From NCBI GenBank assembly GCA_964398355.1, contig CAYNMM010000066.1, forward strand, positions 1 through 21,857: DNA of 21,857 nt. The letters are read 5' to 3'. Both the position numbers and the translations under genes were made by a program. Below, piece after piece: positions 15,239-21,857 of this stretch. Source of the stretch: WFZT01 sp964398355. Its GTDB lineage: Bacteria > Hydrothermota > Hydrothermia > B15-G9 > WFZT01. Numbering within the stretch: position 1 is the first letter of the stretch; each line of letters opens with the position of its first letter. Under the pieces are notes generated by a model. The model saw nothing but the letters and a program-made list of their open reading frames with translations, made no database searches and was not told the DNA's origin.

Positions 15239-15270
15239 TTGTTAACACGTGGTTAACAGTTTGTTAACAC
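15238..15270. repeat. Three GTTAAC boxes at 11-bp spacing, likely operator
   Basis: The palindrome GTTAAC occurs at 15241-15246, 15252-15257 and 15263-15268, exactly 11 bp apart, each followed by A. TTTGTTAACAC is an exact direct repeat at 15238-15248 and 15260-15270. Spacing of one helical turn puts all three boxes on one face of the DNA, just where the promoter at 15210-15238 would start transcription. This looks like a binding site for a regulator of the secreted protein; it could also act on the divergent hydroxylase operon. Confidence 0.55.
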
Positions 15271-15312
15271 CCATCTTTTATTTAATTATCCTACAAAAAG
15301 GAGGTAAAGGCT

Positions 15313-18300
15313 ATGATAAAGTTACTGATGGTTATTGTTTCTCTATTTAATTCCGGAATATCTAATTCACGTCTGAACGATATGTATTTTCTTGAGTCAA
15401 TGGGAGGTAGGTCATTTGCGGACATCGAGCAGTTTGTTGTTAAAGATTCCATAGCCTACATACTGGCACAGGAAGTGGATATTATAAACATTTCGGATCC
15501 ACAGCATCCTCGTATAATAGGTCGAATCTATCCGAATAGTCATCCATACAGTATTGCCTTAAAGGACAGCTATCTTTATCTAAGTTGTAGTGATGAATTC
15601 CTCGTGATTGATGTTTCAAATCCATCCGATCCCCACATTCTCAGGAGGTTATCAAACCAGGATTTATACTCGTTCACGTGCATGCACATTGATGGAAATC
15701 TGGGATTTGGTGGTAAATTCGATGGAGGAATTTATATCCTGGATCTCTCAGATCCTATGAATCCTGGTGTTTTAGGGCATATACCATATCATGGATGGGT
15801 TCATCAGCTTACGAGCGAAGGGAACTATCTATATTCAGCAGAAGATGCTTCAGGTCTCTGGATTTACGATATTTCAAATCCATCGGCACCTCATGTTGTC
15901 GGTCATTTTGATGACACAACTACAAATTTCTTTGCTTATGTTGTTGGTATAAAAGATTCAATTCTAATTGGAGGAGATGACAGGATTTATCTCTTGAATG
16001 TGTCTGATCCGTCAAATCCTTACTATATCTCGTTTCTCGATCTTGGAAACGAGTTCCCAGAAGATATTTATATAACGGGTAGTCACGTTTTTATCCCGTA
16101 TACAAAACTTGTAGGATTATCTGTTCAGGGATTTTTCAAATTGGTGGATATCTCAGATCCACATTCCCCGTTTGTTGTCCTGGACATTGCCTCAAACAAT
16201 GGAGGCTATCATATCCAGATTCAGGACAGTTTACTATTCTGTAGTGACCCTGATACACTTCACATTTTTAATATTTCCGAGTTTGAAAATCCTGTGGAAA
16301 TAGGTAATTACACAACCAGTGGAAGGATTTCTGTGGGAATGGAATTGTCAGTGATAGGAAGATATGCGTTTGTAGCTGCAAAGTATGGTGGAGTCAGAAT
16401 TTTTGATGTTTCAAACCCCAGGGTAGTTCATGAGGTTGGAAGCATAGTTCCAGGTTATCCAGTGAACCTTGTTTCTGCAAACGATTCCATAATTTTGTAC
16501 ACGTATAATGTCAACAGTACTTATAGATTGGCTATAGCAAATATAAGTGACCCTCGTTCACCTATGATTCTCGACTCTTTTGATTTACAGGACCCTCCCA
16601 TTGACCTTCTACTGAAGGACAGTTTGCTTTTTATACTCTCCTATTCAAGATTTGACATTTACAATATTTCCAACCCGTCAAACCCTGCATTTTTAGGAGA
16701 ATTTTATGATCCATGTGGTATGGAAAGTTTTTCGATCCAGGATTCAATAGCAATTCTAACTTATTCGTCTTCAGGTGGTGGAATAAAGATTCTGGATCTT
16801 TCCAATCTGAGTAATCCTGTACAAATTTGCGATTATGATACTGTTGGATTCGATCCCGATGTCGTATATCTTCAAGGTAATATTGCATTTTTAGCTGGAG
16901 TATCAGGTCAAAATACGATTTTCTATAGTCTCGACATTTCAAATCCATCTAATCCGGAGATTATTGGCAGTTTGATTTTAATTTCTTATGGGTCATACCA
17001 ACCTGTAGATCTAACTGTTCATGGAAATCTTGCATACATATTATATGGTTCTGACTATCAGTCTCAGGTGGTAGATGTTTCTAATCCAGAATCTCCCATT
17101 ATAGGAGGGTATTTCGTACCTGGTGTTAAAACATGTATTTCTGATTCAAATGTTTACGTACTTAATTCATTTTATTTAAAGATTTTCAAAACGAAGTATA
17201 TCCCTGTACCTGAACTTATATCACCGAGGGACAGTGTTATCTTAAATAATAATATGCCCTCACTGGTATGGTCTGTTCCAGATCCTCAATACTGGTCATT
17301 TTGGGTGTATATCCATAGAGATGGAACCTTTGAATGGGATTCTGTAGAGGTATCTGGAGATACTGTTTACACATTTACGAATCCACTTGAAGATGGCGAT
17401 TATAGGTGGACTGTTAGAACAGTTGCCCCTAATGGTGCAAGAGGGGAGTATGCTCCACTTCAATTTTTCTCAATTGATACACGTGCACCTAACATTCCGT
17501 TGTTGGTTTCGCCCGTAAATCACCAGTGGGTTCGTGATACTATAGTGGATTTTCACTGGTCAAGGGTTACTTTGAAAAATGCGCCCGTGAAATACGTAAT
17601 TATGATTGAAAATAATTCTGTCGTAATTCACGACACAGTTGACACAAACTTTTATGAAACAAGCTTGAATGAGGGGATTTATCAATGGAGGATCATGGCG
17701 TTTGACGTTGCGGGTAACAGTTCAGATTGGTCCTATCCCGACACTTTTGGCGTTGATGTAACTCCACCTGAGATCGATTCGGTGAGCTATCCAGGAGACA
17801 CATGCCCGTCTAACGATATAACAGTAAGTTGCAGAGTGAATGATAATTTAAGCGGTGTTGGGGATGTTTTCCTTTTCTACTCAATAGATGGAAGTGATTT
17901 CGATTCAACAGGCATGATGTATAATAATGGATTCTGGACCGGTGAATTGAGTTTTGACAATGATTCTACAAATCACTCGGTTAGATATTTTGTGAAAGCC
18001 TATGATATAGCAGGTAACTATGAGCTTTCTGACACTTTTGAGTGTATGTTTATTTCTGTTTCAGAATACTCAGTTGGACCTGAAATTGTAGTGCGTGGAT
18101 TTTCAAGTAATCCGGTGATTTGTGGAAACCCAGCAATAGCCATTTATTCCCACAGAAATTTACCCGCCAGTATATCAGTTTTTGATGTGAGAGGGAGAAG
18201 AGTTTATCATAAAGTTGAAATACTTAAAAGAGGAGAAAACAAAGTTAAGTTACACAATACGATACCCGGGGGTATATATTTCATTGAGGTAAAGGTCGAA

Positions 18301-18339
18301 GACAAGATATATAGATTTAAGCTATTATACCTGAATTAA
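15313..18339 (+). CDS. Secreted LVIVD-repeat beta-propeller protein with C-terminal sorting domain
   Basis: A 1008-residue extracellular or surface protein. A short hydrophobic signal peptide spans residues 1 to about 16. Residues about 45-635 hold 13 clear LVIVD-type repeats, each built as an exposed-strand D-S/G-N segment, then hydrophobic strand, then a VDISNPSNP-like turn and a xxIIG strand; a fourteenth is partial. That number fits two seven-bladed propellers. Three Ig/FnIII-like domains follow, starting near 632, 723 and 816. The end (about 917-1008) resembles a T9SS type A sorting or FlgD-Ig domain, with SVFDVRGRRVY and PGGIYFIEV. The ATG is 8 nt after AAGGAGG. It stands alone on the plus strand. 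Function is unknown; binding of surface partners or polymers is a guess. Whether the genome has type IX secretion is not visible here. Confidence 0.9.
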   Translation: MIKLLMVIVSLFNSGISNSRLNDMYFLESMGGRSFADIEQFVVKDSIAYILAQEVDIINISDPQHPRIIGRIYPNSHPYSIALKDSYLYLSCSDEFLVIDVSNPSDPHILRRLSNQDLYSFTCMHIDGNLGFGGKFDGGIYILDLSDPMNPGVLGHIPYHGWVHQLTSEGNYLYSAEDASGLWIYDISNPSAPHVVGHFDDTTTNFFAYVVGIKDSILIGGDDRIYLLNVSDPSNPYYISFLDLGNEFPEDIYITGSHVFIPYTKLVGLSVQGFFKLVDISDPHSPFVVLDIASNNGGYHIQIQDSLLFCSDPDTLHIFNISEFENPVEIGNYTTSGRISVGMELSVIGRYAFVAAKYGGVRIFDVSNPRVVHEVGSIVPGYPVNLVSANDSIILYTYNVNSTYRLAIANISDPRSPMILDSFDLQDPPIDLLLKDSLLFILSYSRFDIYNISNPSNPAFLGEFYDPCGMESFSIQDSIAILTYSSSGGGIKILDLSNLSNPVQICDYDTVGFDPDVVYLQGNIAFLAGVSGQNTIFYSLDISNPSNPEIIGSLILISYGSYQPVDLTVHGNLAYILYGSDYQSQVVDVSNPESPIIGGYFVPGVKTCISDSNVYVLNSFYLKIFKTKYIPVPELISPRDSVILNNNMPSLVWSVPDPQYWSFWVYIHRDGTFEWDSVEVSGDTVYTFTNPLEDGDYRWTVRTVAPNGARGEYAPLQFFSIDTRAPNIPLLVSPVNHQWVRDTIVDFHWSRVTLKNAPVKYVIMIENNSVVIHDTVDTNFYETSLNEGIYQWRIMAFDVAGNSSDWSYPDTFGVDVTPPEIDSVSYPGDTCPSNDITVSCRVNDNLSGVGDVFLFYSIDGSDFDSTGMMYNNGFWTGELSFDNDSTNHSVRYFVKAYDIAGNYELSDTFECMFISVSEYSVGPEIVVRGFSSNPVICGNPAIAIYSHRNLPASISVFDVRGRRVYHKVEILKRGENKVKLHNTIPGGIYFIEVKVEDKIYRFKLLYLN

Positions 18340-18377
18340 TTTCTAAGTTTCCTTGTAGGAGGGGGTATCCATTGATT

Positions 18378-19397
18378 TCAAGGATATATTTTTGCAATCT
18401 TTCTGTGTATTGGAGGTAAATTAGTACCATCTGGGGGTAGTGAAGACCGTTCCGGTTTATCGGTCAGAGCAATAATAGTTGAAAGTGAATTTAGAAAGAG
18501 ATCATAAATCTCTCCGGTGATAAGAATTTCTTCCTGAAGCAATTTCTCAATAGGCGTAGAATCTCGCATTCGATCCATAAATTCGATGGTCGTGAAATAT
18601 TCTGACTCTCTGAATGTTGGGAAAAGTGTGGGAGAGTTACTCTTCCAGTTTTCCAGCACCTCCATCGCAATTCTTTTCAGAAATGGATTATCTGTGTTCG
18701 AAATGAGTATTTCTGCGGTTTTTTCAACAGATGAAATTTTCTTTAAAATTCCTGATGATATGGCGATTGTTATAAAGGCGATAATGTCCTGATTGTCCTC
18801 AGTTATTTCGTAGAATTCTTGTGAGTTAACGCGGTTGTACAATTTGAAGAATTCATTAAATTCCATGAAGATTCCACCTTTTCTCAACAGTTTGAAGACA
18901 GCTTCAGCCCGTGCAAGATCAATTGCATAATCATTCCTTCCCCGTGCACCAATTAAAGTTTTATCTACGTCAATGATTACTGCCGTTTTCTCATCCAAGA
19001 GAAAATTCTCTCGAGCAAGGTAGTCTGGAAGTTCTCTCAGAAAGCTCCATTTGTTCGAATACAAGATATTGCCTTCTCGTTTTAATTTGAGCTCATCCTG
19101 AGTTTCCCTTGTAATAACAGCAAAGACCTTGTACTCATCAAGATTCGAGAATCCGATTGCCAAACTACGATCGTTTAACATGGTATCACCAAGGAAGAGG
19201 ATTCTGTCAAAATCTCCAAGTAGATTCAAGTAACATGAAATTACTTTTGGGTATTCAGGGTCTTTTTTCCTTGGAATTCTATCGAGGTTGAGTCTGAATA
19301 GAATGACATCAATTGGTATAAGATCAGGGTTCTGAGGGTTCAATTCCCGAAAGAAAATATTATCACCTATCAAATCGCTAATTTTCCCTTTCCTCAT
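18378..19397 (-). CDS. HAD-like protein with permuted motif order
   Basis: A 339-residue protein with motifs of the HAD phosphohydrolase superfamily in an unusual order. FLGDTMLND (68-76), like HAD motif IV, comes first. Then AVIIDVDKTLIG (139-150) gives motif I with Asp143 (nucleophile) and Asp145. A helical, cap-like stretch follows (about 160-300). TIIALTDKPERS (307-318) resembles motif II, and a basic HRK (331-333) may supply the motif III Lys. Its ATG overlaps the asd stop by 4 nt, so it is the third gene of the lysC-asd operon. A phosphatase role near aspartate-family biosynthesis (for instance on a phosphorylated intermediate such as phosphoserine or phosphohomoserine) is only an idea from position. 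I do not recognise a named family. Confidence 0.7.
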   Translation of the reverse strand: MRKGKISDLIGDNIFFRELNPQNPDLIPIDVILFRLNLDRIPRKKDPEYPKVISCYLNLLGDFDRILFLGDTMLNDRSLAIGFSNLDEYKVFAVITRETQDELKLKREGNILYSNKWSFLRELPDYLARENFLLDEKTAVIIDVDKTLIGARGRNDYAIDLARAEAVFKLLRKGGIFMEFNEFFKLYNRVNSQEFYEITEDNQDIIAFITIAISSGILKKISSVEKTAEILISNTDNPFLKRIAMEVLENWKSNSPTLFPTFRESEYFTTIEFMDRMRDSTPIEKLLQEEILITGEIYDLFLNSLSTIIALTDKPERSSLPPDGTNLPPIHRKIAKIYP

Positions 19398-20434
19398 AAA
19401 CTTTTCATATACCCAAGCACAAGTGCCAGTTCCGCATTGAGAATGCTACCTCCAGCAGCACCCCTTATAGTATTGTGTGAGACCAGTGTAAATGTTAAAC
19501 CAAAAATTGCATCTTTTCTAATGTTTCCGACAGTGATAGTCATACCTTTGCCACGATTTCGGTCAAGAATAGGCTGTGGACGAAATTTGTCTTCGGTAAC
19601 CACTATAGGGTTGCTTGGGGCTGTGGGGAGACTGAGTTTTTGAGGTAACCCTCTAAAGTTTACAAAAATACTTTTGAGTTCCTCAATATTAAATTTTTCT
19701 TCAGTTTCGACAAAAACCACTTCTGTGTGGCCATCTCTCACAGCCACCCTATTACAACGTGCGTCGACTGCAAAATCTGCTTCCCTGAAGCTGCCGTTCT
19801 CGATCTTACCAAGAATTTTCTTGCTTTCTCTTCTAACCTTTTCTTCTTCATTTTGTATATGTGGAATTAGATTGTCAAAAATGGAGAGTGAAGGGACTCC
19901 AGGATAGCCTGCACCGGAGAGGGCTTGCATACTTACAATTAGGACCTTTTTTATTCCAAAGGCATTCTGAATGGCTTTCAGGGGAACCACGAGACCCGCA
20001 GTTGTACAGTTGGGATTTGCCACAATAAAACCATCCGTGTCTTTCACGATTGAAAGATGATCAGGGTTGACTTCGGGAACAATTATTGGTACATCCGGAC
20101 GCATTCGGTTCGAGCTACTATTTGTAAAAACAAATTTTCCCTCTTTTTTGAGATTGAGTTCTATTTCACCTGCAACGTCGGATGGGAGGGCGGAGAAAAC
20201 CACTTTTGATGGGACCGGCTCATCAAGAGCCTTAATATTTTTGCTGAATACAGAATCGGGGATAGGGGAGTCGATTATCCAGTTGACAGCGTCTCTATAC
20301 TTTTTGCCCGCAGATTTATGCGAGGCAAATAGAGCCTCAATTTCAAAAAATGGATGATCTGCGAGCAGACTAACGAATCTCTGACCCACAGGCCCGGTGG
20401 CCCCAAGTATGGATACCCCAATTTTTTTACTCAT
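19394..20434 (-). CDS. asd: Aspartate-semialdehyde dehydrogenase, archaeal/fungal type
   Basis: Reduces aspartyl-phosphate with NADPH to aspartate semialdehyde, the branch compound for lysine, threonine, methionine and diaminopimelate. The 346-residue protein has the N-terminal nucleotide motif ILGATGPVGQRF (9-20), FTNSSSNRM, the active-site Cys143 in ANPNCTTAGL, SGAGYPGVPS (173-182) and His236 in VRDGHTEVV. NPNCTT with SGAGYPG and SSSNRM marks the archaeal/fungal class rather than the usual E. coli class. The start overlaps the lysC stop by 8 nt and its end overlaps the HAD gene by 4 nt, giving a coupled three-gene unit. Confidence 0.95.
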   Translation of the reverse strand: MSKKIGVSILGATGPVGQRFVSLLADHPFFEIEALFASHKSAGKKYRDAVNWIIDSPIPDSVFSKNIKALDEPVPSKVVFSALPSDVAGEIELNLKKEGKFVFTNSSSNRMRPDVPIIVPEVNPDHLSIVKDTDGFIVANPNCTTAGLVVPLKAIQNAFGIKKVLIVSMQALSGAGYPGVPSLSIFDNLIPHIQNEEEKVRRESKKILGKIENGSFREADFAVDARCNRVAVRDGHTEVVFVETEEKFNIEELKSIFVNFRGLPQKLSLPTAPSNPIVVTEDKFRPQPILDRNRGKGMTITVGNIRKDAIFGLTFTLVSHNTIRGAAGGSILNAELALVLGYMKSL

Positions 20435-21818
20435 GGCCCTCTATTAACTCCCTATGTAATACCTGAATGGCTTTCTCGACGACACTTCCAGACACGACAA
20501 AAGATATATTGTATTCTGAGGATCCCTGTGCTATGGCTATGACATTGATCCCGTGTTTTCCTGTAATAGTGAAAATTTTCCCGGCAATACCCGGTGTTCC
20601 CCTCATGCCTGCTCCAACAACAGAGATAATGGCGACATCTTCGATACGCTCCACCCCCTCAATGTCTCGATGTAATATCTCAAGTTCAAACTCCTCTTTC
20701 AATGAATCCACAAGATTTTGTGCTTCTCCCTTCCTCACTACAAAGCAAATATTCTGTTCAGATGATGATTGTGAAATCATTAATACATTTGCCCCTTTCT
20801 CCCATGCAGTTTTAAACACCCTTGCTGCAATTCCCGGAACACCGAGCATGCCTCTCCCCGTGACATTGATGAGCACAAGGTCTTTTATATACGTGATAGA
20901 TTTTACAACATCTTTGTTTTCTACAGGGGTTTTTGTTATCAATGTACCAGGGAACTCTGGATTGAATGTGTTCAATATCCTGACAGGGATATTCTTTTCC
21001 ATAACAGGCAACAGTGATCTTGGATGCATAACTTTCGCACCATAGTAAGAGAGTTCAGTAACCTCGATGAAAGACAGCTCTTTGAGAGAGCGAGCGTTTT
21101 TTACAATTCTTGGATCTGCCGTCATAACTCCGTTGACATCGGTCCAGATCCAGACTTCTTTAGCACCAACAAGGCTTCCCAGAAATGTTGCAGTAAGATC
21201 ACTACCTCCTCTACCAAGAGTAGTTGTTGTTCCCTCTGGAGTTTTGCCAATAAAACCAGTAATTATAGGAATATAACCATTTTTGATGGATGGCATGACT
21301 ACTCTGTCGAATTCCTTTTTGGTGTGTTTTTCGATAGGGCAGGCATTTCCGAAATTTCTGGAAGTTATAATGAAAGAATCGGCATCAAAATATCTGGATT
21401 GTATCCCGATGCTGTTAAGGTATGCTGAGAAGATCCTAACATTCATCTTTTCTCCAAAAGATGTTATTGCATCCATAGCGCGGGGTGTGACTTCTCCGAG
21501 GACTTCAATTGCCCTCCAGATGTTAAGAAGTGAATTCAGGAAGCCATTTATTTCAGATCTTAATTCTTCCGCTTCACCCACAAGGGTCGTAATGGTAGAA
21601 AAGTGCTTTTCCAATAGGCGTTTGTGTGTTTCAAGATAACCATTTCTGTCTCCCGCTTCAGCCTGCCGTGTTCCCTTGATCAGCAAATCAGTCACGCCTG
21701 ACATAGCAGATAGGACCACAATGGGCTTTTTATCAAGATTTGATTTTACAATATCTGCTGCCCTTTTTAGCATTTCAGGGCTTCCTACTGATGTTCCCCC
21801 AAATTTCATCACGATCAT
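20427..21818 (-). CDS. lysC: Aspartate kinase, monofunctional, two ACT domains
   Basis: Phosphorylates aspartate with ATP, the first step of the aspartate family pathway. The 463-residue length and lack of a dehydrogenase domain show the monofunctional type. Motifs: VMKFGGTSVGSPEM at the N-terminus, SFGEKMNVRIFSAYL, TLGRGGSDLTATFLGSL, IWTDVNGVMTADPRIV and YGAKVMHPRSLLP. Two ACT domains (about 310-463) suggest feedback control by lysine and/or threonine. The ATG is 7 nt after GGAG. A TAG (21823-21825) that could end an upstream gene lies 4 nt before it, so lysC may not be first in its operon; that upstream reading frame leaves only about 10 codons in the window. Confidence 0.96.
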   Translation of the reverse strand: MIVMKFGGTSVGSPEMLKRAADIVKSNLDKKPIVVLSAMSGVTDLLIKGTRQAEAGDRNGYLETHKRLLEKHFSTITTLVGEAEELRSEINGFLNSLLNIWRAIEVLGEVTPRAMDAITSFGEKMNVRIFSAYLNSIGIQSRYFDADSFIITSRNFGNACPIEKHTKKEFDRVVMPSIKNGYIPIITGFIGKTPEGTTTTLGRGGSDLTATFLGSLVGAKEVWIWTDVNGVMTADPRIVKNARSLKELSFIEVTELSYYGAKVMHPRSLLPVMEKNIPVRILNTFNPEFPGTLITKTPVENKDVVKSITYIKDLVLINVTGRGMLGVPGIAARVFKTAWEKGANVLMISQSSSEQNICFVVRKGEAQNLVDSLKEEFELEILHRDIEGVERIEDVAIISVVGAGMRGTPGIAGKIFTITGKHGINVIAIAQGSSEYNISFVVSGSVVEKAIQVLHRELIEGHE

Positions 21819-21857
21819 TTTTCTACTCCATAATAAGTTGAAGTTTTTGCTGAATAT

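Noticed and set aside
18340..18377. Terminator between the convergent LVIVD and HAD genes
   Set aside because: Only a 5-bp inverted repeat (CCTTG/CAAGG) with a long loop is present, and it lacks a T-run.
20467..21045. 192-codon plus-strand frame opposite the aspartate kinase gene
   Set aside because: It is a mirror of the lysC coding strand with Ser/Thr/Pro-rich content and no support; lysC is certain.
21823..21857. 3' end of a gene upstream of lysC
   Set aside because: Only about 10 codons ending in TAG lie in the window, too short to support a call.

Overview
The window reads as bacterial chromosome, roughly 40-45% G+C by eye. Genes have Shine-Dalgarno sites of the AAGGAG type, several promoters fit -35/-10 consensus, and most genes sit in tightly packed operons. 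Three features together suggest a poorly sampled bacterium of the FCB/WOR-3 kind: an archaeal-type aspartate-semialdehyde dehydrogenase, a large secreted protein with LVIVD repeats and a type IX-like C-terminal sorting domain, and a fused FTCD. The taxonomic guess is an inference only. Nothing marks the window as plasmid or phage, and no CRISPR array or intact insertion sequence was seen.

Layout. (1) 213-5029, minus strand: a promoter, tRNA-Arg(UCU), a small membrane protein, an MBL/beta-CASP RNase-like protein, a YceD (DUF177) protein, bifunctional formimidoyltransferase-cyclodeaminase and a PHP-domain phosphoesterase. The PHP gene runs about 240 nt further upstream than its first ATG and has no ordinary start codon. 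(2) 5030-5748: AT-rich and gene-poor, with one doubtful ORF and a very strong 39-nt hairpin. (3) 5749-9772, minus strand: a two-gene operon for a Tat-exported molybdopterin oxidoreductase (TtrA/PsrA/ArrA-like) and its iron-sulfur subunit, with a good sigma70-type promoter upstream. (4) 9790-10596: a second gene-poor AT-rich stretch with one doubtful ORF. (5) 10597-15134, minus strand: an operon for a xanthine-dehydrogenase-family molybdenum hydroxylase, in the order PsiE-like membrane protein (frameshifted), XdhC/CoxI, MocA-like cytidylyltransferase, Mo subunit and 2Fe-2S subunit. (6) 15210-18339, plus strand: one large secreted LVIVD beta-propeller protein behind three GTTAAC boxes spaced 11 bp apart. 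(7) 18378-21818, minus strand: aspartate kinase, aspartate-semialdehyde dehydrogenase and an unusual HAD-like protein, all overlapping.

How the genes may work together. Two different molybdoenzyme operons lie side by side. One enzyme would act outside the cytoplasmic membrane, in respiration or detoxification of an unknown substrate. The other is cytoplasmic and keeps the Glu and Arg positions that bind purines in xanthine dehydrogenase. XdhC and the MocA-like protein would mature the second enzyme's sulfurated MCD cofactor. FTCD feeds one-carbon units from formimino compounds (histidine or purine breakdown) into folate. A purine-catabolic link between FTCD and the hydroxylase is possible but not shown. 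LysC and Asd are the first two steps of the aspartate family of amino acids.

The most useful second looks are: the iron-sulfur subunit, which has cleanly lost one cluster and gained a C-terminal CxxCH; the apparently circularly permuted HAD protein; the frameshift in psiE; and the start-less PHP gene at a GGGG-TAG junction.
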